A DNA stretch of 64,000 bases from the NCBI RefSeq assembly GCF_030687495.1, contig NZ_CP117435.1, forward strand, positions 3,476,501 through 3,540,500, in the 5' to 3' direction. Shown here piece after piece: positions 37,943 through 49,026 of this stretch; the stretch's first letter is position 1, and every line of letters starts with the position of its first letter. The position numbers and the translations under genes were made by a program. Below the pieces are notes generated by a model. It was not told the origin of the DNA, ran no database searches, and saw only the letters and a list, made by a program, of their open reading frames with translations. Source of the stretch: Pseudomonas sp. FP453. GTDB taxonomy: Bacteria > Pseudomonadota > Gammaproteobacteria > Pseudomonadales > Pseudomonadaceae.

Positions 37943-38071
37943 TCAACGCTCATCGCTTACTCCGTTAGTTTTCATAGGGATAAGTGCCCACGCGCGCTCC
38001 AAGCTTACTGCCCTCCGTACCTCCCAATAGGGTTGCGGTCGTTCATTGATAAATGCGTAGGGTCCTTGCAT
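37943..38071 (-). CDS. Candidate small protein, 42 residues, unknown function
   Basis: ATG at 38071 with GGAGGT 8 bases upstream, a very good ribosome site. It encodes 42 residues starting MQGPYAFINERPQPYWEV and then a basic helix-like stretch (RRAVSLERAWALIP). Codon use is less GC-rich than the neighbours. No signal or membrane segment. I do not recognise it. The ribosome site and the amphipathic, non-repetitive composition favour a real gene, but it is short and stands in a repeat-rich gap between norC and norF. Confidence 0.4.
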   Translation of the reverse strand: MQGPYAFINERPQPYWEVRRAVSLERAWALIPMKTNGVSDER

Positions 38072-38219
38072 CGCGTGCACCTCCAAGACTGTGGCGCACG
38101 ACTATAGGAAGGCACTGCCGAGGGGGTGAGTCATCGTCCGGGGCGAAACTCATGTTTCGGAAGCGAACGACAAGTGAGCAGGCAATTGCCTACATAAACG
38201 AGCCACTGACTTAACGCTG

Positions 38220-38453
38220 TCAGCAGATAACACCGATCAGCAGCACCAGCACCACAGCCCATCCCAACAACATCCCGCGCCACCCCCAGGGCGCATGCCG
38301 CAACTCCATAAACCCGTCCGCAATCAGCCACGCCTTGGAGGCCGCCAACAACAGCACCACCAACCACACCCCCGCAGCGCCCGCCAGCACCGTCCCGGCA
38401 CTCAGCGACACCAGCACCGCCCAACACACCAGCAACCCCTGCGACGCACTCAT
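38220..38453 (-). CDS. norF: NorF-like small membrane protein (cytochrome oxidase subunit IV family)
   Basis: 77 residues with three hydrophobic helices; LLLAASKAWLIADGFMELRHAPWGWR is the subunit-IV-like core. In Pseudomonas it follows nirQ and norE. It is accessory to NO reduction, not catalytic. 6 bases after norE. Confidence 0.82.
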   Translation of the reverse strand: MSASQGLLVCWAVLVSLSAGTVLAGAAGVWLVVLLLAASKAWLIADGFMELRHAPWGWRGMLLGWAVVLVLLIGVIC

Positions 38454-38459
38454 CGGCCC

Positions 38460-39023
38460 TCACCCCATCACGTAGACCACCGGAAACAACACCACCCACA
38501 CCAGGTCCACCATGTGCCAGTACAGCACCCCCGACTCCACCCCGCTCACTGCCACCCTTCCGCGCCAGCAGGCCATGGCCAGCCAGCCGAGGATCAGCAT
38601 GCCCAGCAGCACATGCAAAAAATGAAACCCCGTGAGCATCCAGTACAAGGTAAAGAACCGGCTGTACTCCAAGCCCAGTCCAACACCGGCAAGGTGGCTG
38701 TATTCGCCGAGCTTGATCGCGACGTACACCAGCGCTACCAGCAAGGCCGCCCCAAACAAGGCGGCGCCACGCCGTGACCGTTGCACGCGCACCTGTTGCA
38801 CTGCCAACGCCGCGAGCAAGCCCGCGGTCAGCAGGCTCACCGTCATCGCCAGCCCGGTGGAGCTGTCCAGCTGGCTGCGGCCTGCGGCAAACCCTTCAGG
38901 TTCGAGGCGCTGCGTGACGACAAATGCGAGGATCAAAATCGCAAACACCGTCAGCTCGGCAAGGATGAAAAACCACATCGCCAAGTCACCCCGCAGGCGG
39001 CGCGGTTCAGGCAAAGTGCACAT
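38460..39023 (-). CDS. norE: NorE, cytochrome c oxidase subunit III-like protein
   Basis: 187 residues with five hydrophobic helices of the subunit III family (RRLRGDLAMWFFILAELTVF at the start, FHFLHVLLGMLILGWLAM in the fourth segment, YWHMVDLVWVVLFPVVYVMG at the end). It supports full NO reductase activity. The start overlaps the nirQ end by 17 bases, so translation is probably coupled. Confidence 0.88.
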   Translation of the reverse strand: MCTLPEPRRLRGDLAMWFFILAELTVFAILILAFVVTQRLEPEGFAAGRSQLDSSTGLAMTVSLLTAGLLAALAVQQVRVQRSRRGAALFGAALLVALVYVAIKLGEYSHLAGVGLGLEYSRFFTLYWMLTGFHFLHVLLGMLILGWLAMACWRGRVAVSGVESGVLYWHMVDLVWVVLFPVVYVMG

Positions 39024-39783
39024 CCACCACGTCCATCAATGCCGCGACGGTTTGCGGGTCGTCGCTCAGGGCCTGGGCCAGGCAGGCCAGGCAGGCTTCG
39101 CGCGGTGGCATGCCGGCGGCGATCAGGCGGGCGGTGAAGATCAGCAAGCGCGTGGAGGCGACTTCCTCCAGGTCGTGTTGATCGAGACGGCGCAACGCCT
39201 GGCCCAAGCGCACCACTTCAGCCGCCAGCGCACTGTCCACCTGGGCCTCCTGGGCGACGATGCGCGCTTCGTCCGCCGCCGCCGGATAGTCGAAGCGCAT
39301 GGCCACAAAGCGCTGGCGGGTGCTGGGTTTCATGCCCTTGAGCAGGTTCTGGTAACCGGGGTTGTACGACACCACCAGCATGAACGACGGCGGCGCCTTG
39401 ACCACTTCCCCCGTGCGTTCCAGGTACAACTCGCGGCGGTCGTCGGCCACCGGGTGCAGGACCACCGCCGTGTCCTGGCGGGCCTCGACCACTTCATCCA
39501 GGTAACAGATGCCACCTTCGCGCACGGCGCGGGTCAGCGGGCCGTCCTGCCACCAGGTGCCCTGGGCGCCGATCAAGTGGCGGCCAATCAGGTCGGCGGC
39601 GCTGAGGTCGTCGTGACAGGCCACGGTGTACAGCGGCAACTGCAGGCGGTGCGCCATATGCTGCACAAAGCGCGTCTTGCCGCAGCCGGTGGGGCCCTTG
39701 ATCAGCACCGGCATGCGGTGGTGCCAGGCGTGTTCGAACAGCAGGCATTCATTGTCGACGGGTTGATAGAACGGCTCGGTCAT
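39007..39783 (-). CDS. nirQ: AAA+ ATPase NirQ (NorQ), activator of nitrite/NO reductases
   Basis: 258 residues, MoxR/CbbQ-type AAA+. Walker A GPTGCGKTRF (~32), Walker B GGICYLDEV (~92), sensor VVSYNPGYQNL (~145) and C-terminal CbbQ domain. It partners the vWA protein NorD to activate NorCB. Divergent from nirS, with a shared Dnr box. The ATG at 39783 is preferred over one three codons earlier. Confidence 0.94.
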   Translation of the reverse strand: MTEPFYQPVDNECLLFEHAWHHRMPVLIKGPTGCGKTRFVQHMAHRLQLPLYTVACHDDLSAADLIGRHLIGAQGTWWQDGPLTRAVREGGICYLDEVVEARQDTAVVLHPVADDRRELYLERTGEVVKAPPSFMLVVSYNPGYQNLLKGMKPSTRQRFVAMRFDYPAAADEARIVAQEAQVDSALAAEVVRLGQALRRLDQHDLEEVASTRLLIFTARLIAAGMPPREACLACLAQALSDDPQTVAALMDVVDVHFA

Positions 39784-39859
39784 CACACACATCCAAAGCA
39801 GGTTTGCGGCCACGCTAAGGGCGCCTGCGACAACCTGGCAAGCGCTACCCAAGGCAAAC

Positions 39860-39873
39860 TTGATCGCCGTCAA
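39860..39873. promoter_or_regulatory. Dnr box between nirQ and nirS
   Basis: TTGATCGCCGTCAA, one mismatch from consensus. Positioned for nirS (start ~39908) and, in the other direction, nirQ (~39825). Confidence 0.8.
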
Positions 39874-39964
39874 GCGAGCATTGCAACACCTCGCCATAGT
39901 CTGGCCAGGCACTAAGAACCTGCGCCCGCACCCCGTTGCGCGGCACCGCAAAGGTCTCGCCTGA

Positions 39965-41650
<1,686 letters not shown>

Positions 41651-41674
41651 GCCGCATCAACAAGAGAACCCGCC

Positions 41675-41989
41675 ATGAAAAATATGCTCCTCGCATTGCT
41701 CGCCAGCACCGCCTTTATCGGCCTGCAACCGGCCCTCGCCGAGGACGGCCCGGCGCTGTTCAAGAGCAAACCTTGCGCGGCCTGCCACAGCATCGACAGC
41801 AAAGTGGTCGGGCCGTCGCTCAAGGAGGTCGCCGCCAGGAACGCCGCGGTCAAAGACGCGGCCACCACCCTCGCCAGCCATATCAAGAACGGTACCCAGG
41901 GCAACTGGGGACCGATCCCGATGCCGCCGAACCCGGTGACGGATGACGAAGCGAAGACGTTGGCCACCTGGATCCTGACCTTGAAATGA
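41675..41989 (+). CDS. nirM: Cytochrome c551 NirM
   Basis: 104 residues: signal peptide ending ALAEDG, then CAACH heme motif and the Met ligand in the characteristic [10 protein letters not shown] segment. Small soluble periplasmic electron donor to NirS. 24 bases after nirS. Confidence 0.95.
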   Translation: MKNMLLALLASTAFIGLQPALAEDGPALFKSKPCAACHSIDSKVVGPSLKEVAARNAAVKDAATTLASHIKNGTQGNWGPIPMPPNPVTDDEAKTLATWILTLK

Positions 41990-42005
41990 CCCCAAGGAGC
42001 ACGCC

Positions 42006-42323
42006 ATGCAAGTTTCGATGATCGGTTCGGCCGCGGCGCTGCTCCTACTTATTCCCGCGCCCGTCAACGCGGCCGTGGATGCGCCGCGCCTGGAGCATCT
42101 GCTGACCCAGGACTGCGGCGCCTGCCACGGCCTGTACCTGACCGGCGGCCTTGGCCCGCCTCTGACGCCCCAGGCCCTGGCCGGGCAAAGCCGTGACAGC
42201 CTGATCGCCACCGTGACCCATGGCCGCCCGACCCGCGCGATGCCTGGCTGGGCACCGCTGCTCAACGCCAGTGAGATCGCCTGGCTGGTCGACCGTCTCT
42301 TGCAAGGAAGCCTCGCGCCATGA
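42006..42323 (+). CDS. nirC: c-type cytochrome NirC
   Basis: 105 residues: signal peptide (to about AAVDAP), single heme site CGACH, likely Met ligand in RAMPGWAP. NirC supplies electrons in heme d1 maturation or to NirS. AAGGAG precedes the ATG; the stop overlaps nirF (ATGA). Confidence 0.92.
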   Translation: MQVSMIGSAAALLLLIPAPVNAAVDAPRLEHLLTQDCGACHGLYLTGGLGPPLTPQALAGQSRDSLIATVTHGRPTRAMPGWAPLLNASEIAWLVDRLLQGSLAP

Positions 42324-43489
42324 TCCGTCCCCTGTGTTTATCCCTGTGCCTGTTGCTCGGCGCCTGCACCCAGCCGACGTTGCGCGGCACCGGCGACCTC
42401 GGCTTGGTGATCGAACGCGCCAGCGCCAGTGTGCAAATCATTGAAACCAGCGGCATGACCGCCCTGGCACGCCTCAATGGCCTGGGCGACCTGTCCCACG
42501 CCTCGGTGGTGTTTTCCCGCGACCAGCGCTACGCCTATGTGTTTGGCCGCGACGGCGGGCTGACCAAGGTCGACTTGCTGGGCCAGCGCATTGAAAAACG
42601 CATCATCCAGGGCGGCAACAGCATCGGCGGCGCGATCAGCCAGGATGGGCGCCTGATTGCCGTGTCCAATTACCTGCCCGGCGGGGTCAAGGTGTTCGAT
42701 GCCGCCACCCTCGCCCAGGTCGCGGACATCCCCGCGACCGCCTTGCCCGATGGCAAGCGCTCGCGGGTGGTGGGTCTGGTGGACGCGCCCGGCCAGCGTT
42801 TCGTGTTCAGCCTGTTCGACACCGGCGAGATCTGGAGCGCGGACTTCAGCCACGGCACCCCACCCACTATCACCCGCTACAACGACATCGGCGAGCAACC
42901 CTACGACGCCCTGATCACCGCCGATGGCCGCTACTACATGGCCGGGCTGTTCGGAGAAGACGGCATGGCCCAGCTCGACCTGTGGCACCCGGAACAAGGC
43001 GTCAAGCGGGTGCTCGCCGACTACGGCCGCGGCCAGGCGAAACTGCCGGTGTACAAGATGCCCCACCTCGAAGGTTGGGCCGTGGCCGACCACCAGGCCT
43101 TCGTGCCTGCCGTGGGCCGCCACCAAGTATTGGTGATGGATTCACGCAGCTGGCAGCAGACCGCGACCATCGCCGTGGCCGGCCAGCCGATCTTCGTCAC
43201 CGCGCGGCCGGACGGGCGCCAGCTGTGGGTCAACTTCGCCTACCCGGACAACGATCGCGTGCAGGTGCTCGACACCCAGACCCACCAGATCGTCGCCGAC
43301 CTGCGCCCCGGTCCCGGCGTGCTGCACCTGGAGTTCACCGGGCGTGGCGAGCAGCTGTGGCTGTCGGTGCGCGACGGTGAGCAGGTGCAGGTCTGGGACC
43401 CCTATCGCCTGACCTTGCTCAAGACCTTGCCGGCCTTGAGCCCCAGTGGAATTTTCTTCAGCAGCCGCGCGCAAAAAATGGGGTATTGA
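42320..43489 (+). CDS. nirF: Heme d1 biosynthesis protein NirF
   Basis: 389 residues. N-terminal lipobox LLLGAC (Cys15), so a periplasmic lipoprotein, followed by an eight-bladed propeller like that of NirS without a cytochrome domain. It acts in a late step of d1 formation (dihydro-heme d1 handling with NirN). Overlaps nirC by 4 bases and sits 1 base before nirD. Confidence 0.93.
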   Translation: MIRPLCLSLCLLLGACTQPTLRGTGDLGLVIERASASVQIIETSGMTALARLNGLGDLSHASVVFSRDQRYAYVFGRDGGLTKVDLLGQRIEKRIIQGGNSIGGAISQDGRLIAVSNYLPGGVKVFDAATLAQVADIPATALPDGKRSRVVGLVDAPGQRFVFSLFDTGEIWSADFSHGTPPTITRYNDIGEQPYDALITADGRYYMAGLFGEDGMAQLDLWHPEQGVKRVLADYGRGQAKLPVYKMPHLEGWAVADHQAFVPAVGRHQVLVMDSRSWQQTATIAVAGQPIFVTARPDGRQLWVNFAYPDNDRVQVLDTQTHQIVADLRPGPGVLHLEFTGRGEQLWLSVRDGEQVQVWDPYRLTLLKTLPALSPSGIFFSSRAQKMGY

Positions 43490-43490
43490 G

Positions 43491-43949
43491 ATGGACCTTG
43501 ACCTGCTCAGCCAGCAATTGATCGAACGCTACCAGCACGGCATGCCGCTGTGCGCCGAGCCCTATCGGGAAATGGCCCAGGTGCTGGGCTGCCGCGAAGC
43601 CGAGGTGATGGCCTGCCTGCAACGCCTGGAACTGGCCGGCGCCCTCTCGCGCATCGGCCCGGTGTTCGAGCACACCCGCGCCGGCGCCAGCACCCTGGCC
43701 GCCCTGGCGGTGCCGCTGGAACGCCTGGAACAGGTGGCCCGGCGGGTCAGCCAGTACCCGGAGGTCAATCACAACTATGCCCGCGAGCACCATTACAACC
43801 TGTGGTTCGTGCTCACCGGGCCGCACCGCCAGCACTTGGAACAGGTCCTGGACGAGCTGGAGAAAGACACCGGCCTGCGTCCCCTGGATTTGCCAATGCT
43901 CACCGCCTACCGCATCGACCTCGGGTTCTCCCTGGGAGCCCATCCGTGA
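43491..43949 (+). CDS. nirD: Siroheme decarboxylase subunit NirD
   Basis: 152 residues. Lrp/AsnC-like fold: N-terminal winged helix and C-terminal AREHHYNLWFVLTGP. NirD-L-G-H together decarboxylate siroheme to didecarboxysiroheme. The start at 43491 is one base beyond the nirF stop. Confidence 0.93.
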   Translation: MDLDLLSQQLIERYQHGMPLCAEPYREMAQVLGCREAEVMACLQRLELAGALSRIGPVFEHTRAGASTLAALAVPLERLEQVARRVSQYPEVNHNYAREHHYNLWFVLTGPHRQHLEQVLDELEKDTGLRPLDLPMLTAYRIDLGFSLGAHP

Positions 43950-44461
43950 TCACGCCCCTGAACCACGAACAAATGCTCGACCTGCGCCAGTGCCTGGAAC
44001 GCGGTTTGCCGGTGGTAAAGCGGCCCTATGACGACCTCGCCGAGCGCATCGGCGCCCATCACGACCAGGTGCTGCAACAGATGCAGCAATGGCAGGAGCA
44101 AGGCCTGTTCCGCCGTGTCGGCCTGGTCCTCAACCACCGCGCCCTGGGTTTTGTCGCCAATGCCATGCTGGTGCTCGACGTGCCGGATGCGCTGGTGGAT
44201 GAAGTGGGCACGCGCCTGGGCCGCGCGCCGCGCATCAACCTGTGTTACCAGCGCCCGCGCCGCCTGCCGCTGTGGCGCTACAACCTGTTCTGCATGGTGC
44301 ATGGCCGTGAACGCGAGGAGGTCACCGCGCATATCCGCGCAGTGCTGGAGCAGCAACAGCTGAGTGACCTGCCCCACCACCTGCTGTTCAGTACCTGCGC
44401 CTACAAACAATGCGGCGGGCGTTTTGCGCCGCCACCGTCCCAGGTATGGGCCCATGGATGA
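43946..44461 (+). CDS. nirL: Siroheme decarboxylase subunit NirL (GTG start)
   Basis: 171 residues from a GTG overlapping the nirD stop (GTGA), with GGGAG 7 bases upstream. Lrp-like: FRRVGLVLNHRALGFVANAM and CYQRPRRLPLWRYNLFCMVHG. Ends with an extra Cys pair (CAYKQCGGRF). Paralog of NirH. Confidence 0.92.
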   Translation: MITPLNHEQMLDLRQCLERGLPVVKRPYDDLAERIGAHHDQVLQQMQQWQEQGLFRRVGLVLNHRALGFVANAMLVLDVPDALVDEVGTRLGRAPRINLCYQRPRRLPLWRYNLFCMVHGREREEVTAHIRAVLEQQQLSDLPHHLLFSTCAYKQCGGRFAPPPSQVWAHG

Positions 44462-44897
44462 CCTCGACCGCCGCCTGATCAACCGCCTGCAACACGGCCT
44501 GCCGCTGGTGCGCCAACCCTGGCAGCAACTGGCGCAGGAGTTGGCCAGCCGCCCCTGCGAACTGCTCGACCGCCTGCATGATCTGCTGGAAGACGGCGTG
44601 CTGACGCGCTTCGGCCCGATGTTTGACATCGAGCAGCTCGGCGGCGCCTTTACCCTCGCCGCCCTGGCCGTCCCCGAAGGGCGCTTCGAGACGGTGGCCG
44701 CGCAACTCAATGACCTGCCGCAAGTGGCCCACAACTACCGCCGCGAGCACCACTGGAACATGTGGTTCGTACTGGCCTGCGCCAGCGCCGCGGAGCTGGC
44801 ACAGGCCCTGTCCCGCATCGAAGCCCTCACCGGGCTGGCGGTGCTCAACCTGCCGAAGGAGCACACCTACCATGTCGGTCTGTATTTCCCGGTCTGA
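44454..44897 (+). CDS. nirG: Siroheme decarboxylase subunit NirG
   Basis: 147 residues, overlapping nirL by 8 bases. Lrp-like, with RREHHWNMWFVLACA matching NirD. Works in the NirDLGH complex. Confidence 0.92.
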   Translation: MDDLDRRLINRLQHGLPLVRQPWQQLAQELASRPCELLDRLHDLLEDGVLTRFGPMFDIEQLGGAFTLAALAVPEGRFETVAAQLNDLPQVAHNYRREHHWNMWFVLACASAAELAQALSRIEALTGLAVLNLPKEHTYHVGLYFPV

Positions 44898-45372
44898 CAA
44901 CGCCCTGGCCCTGCGCCTGATCGCCCTGACCCAAAGCGGCCTGCCGCTGGTGGAGGATCCCTGGGCGTGGCTTGCCGAGCAATTGGGCGTCAGCGTCGAA
45001 TCGACCCTGGACCTGCTCAAGCGCCTGCAAGCCGAAGGTGCGATCCGCCGCATCGCCGCCGTGCCCAATCACTACCGCCTGGGTTATCGGCACAACGGCA
45101 TGACCGTGTGGGACGTGGCCGACGCGCAGCTGCCGCGCCTGGGCGAACTGCTGGGCGCGCAGCCCTTCGTCAGCCATTGCTACCGCCGCCCGCGCCGCGC
45201 GGATTGGCCGTACAACCTGTTCGCCATGGTGCATGGGCGCAGCCGCGAAGAGATCGACAGCTACCGCGAACACCTGCGCTACCTGCTGGGCGATGCCTGC
45301 CGTGCCGACGAGATGCTGGTGAGCAGCCGCATCCTGAAAAAAACCGGCCTGCGCCGGCCCCCCTCGCACTAA
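44872..45372 (+). CDS. nirH: Siroheme decarboxylase subunit NirH
   Basis: 166 residues, starting 26 bases inside nirG behind AAGGAG. Lrp-like; CYRRPRRADWPYNLFAMVHGRSREE parallels NirL. The four subunits are separate genes here, as in P. aeruginosa. Confidence 0.92.
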   Translation: MSVCISRSDNALALRLIALTQSGLPLVEDPWAWLAEQLGVSVESTLDLLKRLQAEGAIRRIAAVPNHYRLGYRHNGMTVWDVADAQLPRLGELLGAQPFVSHCYRRPRRADWPYNLFAMVHGRSREEIDSYREHLRYLLGDACRADEMLVSSRILKKTGLRRPPSH

Positions 45373-45381
45373 GGAGTTGCC

Positions 45382-46560
45382 ATGCTGCGGATCAGTCAGT
45401 ACTTGCGCACAGTGGCCGGCCAATGCCCGCCACCCCGCACCTCGACGCCGGGCAGTGAGCGCCCGCCGGTGGTGATCTGGAACCTGTTGCGCCGCTGCAA
45501 CCTCACCTGCAAACACTGTTACGCCACCAGCGCCGACAGCGTGTTTCGCGATGAGTTGGACACTGCCACGGCGCTGCGGGTGATCGACGATCTGCACGAC
45601 GCCGGGGTGCGCGTGTTGATCCTGTCCGGCGGCGAACCCTTGCTGCGCGAGGACCTGTTCCAGCTCAGCGCCTACGCCCGGCAAAAAGGCTTTTTCGTCG
45701 CGCTGTCCACCAACGGCACGCTGATCGACGAGCACAACATCCAGCAGATCGCCGACGCCCGCTACGACTACGTGGGCATCAGCATCGATGGGCTGGAGGC
45801 CACCCACGATGCGTTTCGGCAAATGCACGGCAGTTTCCGGCGCTCGCTGCACGCCATCCGCCTGTGCCGCGAAGCCGGGATTCGCGTGGGCCTGCGCACC
45901 ACGCTGACCCAGGAAAACCATGCCCAGTTGCCACAACTGCTGGCGCTGATGCGCAGCTACGACGTGCAGAAGTTCTACCTGTCGCACCTCAACTACAGCG
46001 GGCGCGGCAAACGCAGTCGCCTGCTGGACGCCCACCGCCAGATGGGTCGCGAGGCCATGACGCTGATTTTCCAGCAGGCCTGGGATGACATCGAACAGGG
46101 CGTGGCCAGCGACTTTGTCAGCGGCAACAACGACGCCGACGCCATCCTCTTGCTGCAATGGGTGCACCGCCACCTGCCCGAGCACTACCCGCAACTGGAA
46201 CACCTGCTGCACGGCTGGGGCGGCAATGCGTCGGGCAGTGGCATCGCGAATATCGACAACACCGGCGAAGTGCACCCGGACACCTACTGGTGGCAGCACT
46301 CGGTGGGCAACGTGCGCAACACCCGCTTCCGCCACCTCTGGCTGGACCAGCCCGACCCGTTGCTGCTGCGCCTGCGCGAGCACCCGCGACAGATCGGCGG
46401 GCGCTGTACCGAGTGCCGTTGGCTGGCGATCTGCAACGGCAACACGCGGACCCGCGCCTGGGCCGATGGCGACCTCTGGGGCCCGGACCCGGGCTGTTAT
46501 CTGAGCGACACCGAGATCGCCCGCCACCCCCTCGACCTGATCCCGTGCGCTACCCGGTGA
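45382..46560 (+). CDS. nirJ: Heme d1 biosynthesis radical-SAM protein NirJ
   Basis: 392 residues. N-terminal radical-SAM motif RRCNLTCKHCYATSAD (CX3CX2C, ~35-42) and LSGGEPLLRED; C-terminal second-cluster cysteines GGRCTECRWLAICNGN and a later Cys (DPGCYLS). It removes propionate side chains and leaves the oxo groups of heme d1. AAGGAG before the ATG. Confidence 0.95.
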   Translation: MLRISQYLRTVAGQCPPPRTSTPGSERPPVVIWNLLRRCNLTCKHCYATSADSVFRDELDTATALRVIDDLHDAGVRVLILSGGEPLLREDLFQLSAYARQKGFFVALSTNGTLIDEHNIQQIADARYDYVGISIDGLEATHDAFRQMHGSFRRSLHAIRLCREAGIRVGLRTTLTQENHAQLPQLLALMRSYDVQKFYLSHLNYSGRGKRSRLLDAHRQMGREAMTLIFQQAWDDIEQGVASDFVSGNNDADAILLLQWVHRHLPEHYPQLEHLLHGWGGNASGSGIANIDNTGEVHPDTYWWQHSVGNVRNTRFRHLWLDQPDPLLLRLREHPRQIGGRCTECRWLAICNGNTRTRAWADGDLWGPDPGCYLSDTEIARHPLDLIPCATR

Positions 46561-46603
46561 CACAACCGCGGGCGCCTTCCTGATGATGAACCAAGGACGT
46601 CTC

Positions 46604-47428
46604 ATGCACCTACCGACCGCCTTACCCGCCAGTTTGCATAGCCCTTTCCACCCCGGCGAAGTCGCGCTGGTGGGCGCCGGCCCCGGCGACCCTCGCCTGC
46701 TGACGCTGCGCGCCTGGAGCCTGTTGATGCAGGCCGACGCGGTGGTGTTCGACCGCCTGATCAGCGCCGAACTGCTGAGCCTGATCCCCCTCAGCTGCGC
46801 GCGTCACTACGTCGGCAAGGCCAGCGGCTACCACAGCCTGCCCCAGGCGCAACTCAACGCACTGCTGGCGGAGTTGGCCGAGCAGGGTCAGCGCGTGGTG
46901 CGCCTCAAGGGTGGCGACCCGTTCATCTTCGGGCGCGGCGCCGAGGAGTTGGAATACCTGCTCGCGCGCGACATTCCCTGCCAGGTGGTGCCGGGCATCA
47001 CCGCCGCGTCCGGGTGCAGCGCCTACGCGGGGATCCCGTTGACCCACCGCGACCTGGTCAACTCCTGCCGCTTCGTCACCGGGCATTTGCAACGCGACGG
47101 CGCATTGAAACTGCCATGGGCCAGCCTCGCCGAGCCCAGCCAGACCCTGGTGTTCTACATGGGCCTGGCGAACCTGGCGCTGATCGCCGAACACCTGATG
47201 GCCGCCGGCTTGCCGGGCGATACGCCGGCGGCGCTGATCAGCAACGGTGCGCGGGCCGACCAGCACGTGGCCCGTGGCACCTTGCGCCAGTTGCCGACCC
47301 TGGCCGCCGACTGCGAACCCGGCGTGCCGACCCTGACGGTGATCGGCGCGGTGGTCGACCTGTTTGCCGACGCCGCCCTGCACTACCCGGCCAGCCTGTC
47401 GGCGCCCCGCGCAGCGGTGGCGCTATGA
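46604..47428 (+). CDS. nirE: Uroporphyrinogen-III C-methyltransferase NirE
   Basis: 274 residues. Precorrin-2-forming SUMT: VALVGAGPGDPRLLTLRAW, KGGDPFIFGRGAEE, GITAASGCSAYAGIPLTHRD. It makes the isobacteriochlorin branch precursor for heme d1 from SAM. The ATG at 46604 has AAGGA 7 bases upstream; upstream ATGs at 46583/46586 do not. Overlaps nirN by 4 bases. Confidence 0.94.
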   Translation: MHLPTALPASLHSPFHPGEVALVGAGPGDPRLLTLRAWSLLMQADAVVFDRLISAELLSLIPLSCARHYVGKASGYHSLPQAQLNALLAELAEQGQRVVRLKGGDPFIFGRGAEELEYLLARDIPCQVVPGITAASGCSAYAGIPLTHRDLVNSCRFVTGHLQRDGALKLPWASLAEPSQTLVFYMGLANLALIAEHLMAAGLPGDTPAALISNGARADQHVARGTLRQLPTLAADCEPGVPTLTVIGAVVDLFADAALHYPASLSAPRAAVAL

Positions 47429-48879
47429 AACGCCTGTGGCTGCTGCCGTTGCTGTGGGCCAGCGCCGCCCATGGCACACCGGACGAGGACTACCAGCAGT
47501 ATTGCGAGAGTTGCCATGGCCTCAATCGCATCGGCGCCAGCGGCCCGGCACTGCTGCCGGAAAGCCTCGGGCGGATCAAGCCACACGAGGTGCGAGAGGT
47601 CATCGCCCAAGGCCGCGCGGCCAGCCAGATGGCCGCCTTTGCGCCGCAACTGAGTGCGGCACGGATCGACGCCCTGGCGGACTTTCTGCAACAACCGCCG
47701 GTCACGCCAGTCAGTTGGGCGGCGCAAGACATCCGCAACAGCCACCGCCTGCTGGCCGACCTGCGCCAGTTACCGACAACCCCGCAACACCACGCCGACC
47801 CGCTCAACCTGTTTGTGGTGGTGGAGTCCGGCGACCATCACATCGACATCCTCGACGGTGATCGCTTCACCGTGCTTGACCGTTTCGCCAGCCACTTTGC
47901 CGTGCACGGCGGGCCCAAGTTCTCGCCGGATGGACGCTTCGTGTACTTCGCCTCGCGGGATGGCTGGATCAGCCTGTACGACCTGCACAACCTCACCCTG
48001 ATCGCCGAGATCCGCGCCGGGCTCAACACCCGCAACCTCGCGGTGAGCAAGGATGGGCGCTGGGTGCTGGTGGGCAACTACCTGCCGGGCAACCTGGTGG
48101 TGCTCGATGCGCGGGATTTGTCGCTGGTCAAGACACTGCCCACCGGCTCACGGGTCAGCGCCGTGTACACCGCACCGCCGCGCAACAGTTTTGTCGTGGC
48201 GCTCAAGGACGTGAACGAGGTGTGGGAGCTGTCCTATGCCGCCCAAACGCCCAGCTTCGAACCCCGACGCATCGCGGCCCGTGACGTGCTGGATGACTTC
48301 TCGTTCACCCCGGATTACCGCCAGTTGCTCGCCACGTCACGCAAGGCCGGTGGCGGCCAGGTGATCGACCTGGATTCCGGTGCCGTGGTCACGGATATCC
48401 CACTGGCGGGCATGCCGCACCTGGGCTCCGGCACCTATTGGCGGCGCAATGGCCAGTGGGTGTTCGCCACGCCGAATATCAGCCAGGGGCAAATCAGCGT
48501 GCTCGACCCCAGCACCTGGAAGTTGATCAAACAGATCCCCACCCTGGGCCCGGGGTTTTTCATGCGCAGCCATGTCAACTCGCGCTATGTGTGGAGCGAT
48601 GTGTTCTTCGGCCCGGACAACGATGCCATCCACTTGATCGACAAACAGACCCTGGAAATCGCCCACACCCTGCGCCCGGTACCGGGCAAGACCGCCGCCC
48701 ATGTGGAATTCACCCGCGATGGGCGCTACGTGCTGCTGAGCATCTGGGCCAGCGACGGCGCACTGATCGTGTACGACAGCCAGACGCTTGAAGAGATCAA
48801 GCGCCTGCCGATGAACAAGCCGTCGGGCAAGTACAACGTGGGCAACAAGATTGAGTTTGCCGAGGGTACGTCGCACTGA
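47425..48879 (+). CDS. nirN: Cytochrome cd1-like dehydrogenase NirN
   Basis: 484 residues. Signal peptide (~1-17), cytochrome c with CESCH (~28-32), then a NirS-like propeller. NirN oxidises dihydro-heme d1 to d1 and helps deliver it to NirS. Last gene of the nir operon. Confidence 0.94.
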   Translation: MKRLWLLPLLWASAAHGTPDEDYQQYCESCHGLNRIGASGPALLPESLGRIKPHEVREVIAQGRAASQMAAFAPQLSAARIDALADFLQQPPVTPVSWAAQDIRNSHRLLADLRQLPTTPQHHADPLNLFVVVESGDHHIDILDGDRFTVLDRFASHFAVHGGPKFSPDGRFVYFASRDGWISLYDLHNLTLIAEIRAGLNTRNLAVSKDGRWVLVGNYLPGNLVVLDARDLSLVKTLPTGSRVSAVYTAPPRNSFVVALKDVNEVWELSYAAQTPSFEPRRIAARDVLDDFSFTPDYRQLLATSRKAGGGQVIDLDSGAVVTDIPLAGMPHLGSGTYWRRNGQWVFATPNISQGQISVLDPSTWKLIKQIPTLGPGFFMRSHVNSRYVWSDVFFGPDNDAIHLIDKQTLEIAHTLRPVPGKTAAHVEFTRDGRYVLLSIWASDGALIVYDSQTLEEIKRLPMNKPSGKYNVGNKIEFAEGTSH

Positions 48880-48920
48880 GGCTTTGTTATTCACCAAGTC
48901 AAAAGAGCAAGACAATCTTC

Positions 48921-49016
48921 TGTGGCGAGGGAGCTTGCTCCCGCTCGACAGCGCAGCTGGAGCCGGCTTTTTTGGGCGTGCTACGCACTCCAGCGGGAGC
49001 AAGCTCCCTCGCCACA
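48921..49016. repeat. REPIN of a second REP type (GTGGCGAGGGAGCTTGCTCC)
   Basis: TGTGGCGAGGGAGCTTGCTC and its inverse enclose ~45 bases. This family differs from the GGGAGCTGGC type and recurs as a solo element at ~37884. It lies between convergent nirN and the HemN-like gene. Confidence 0.85.
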
Positions 49017-49026
49017 GCAAGCTCAC

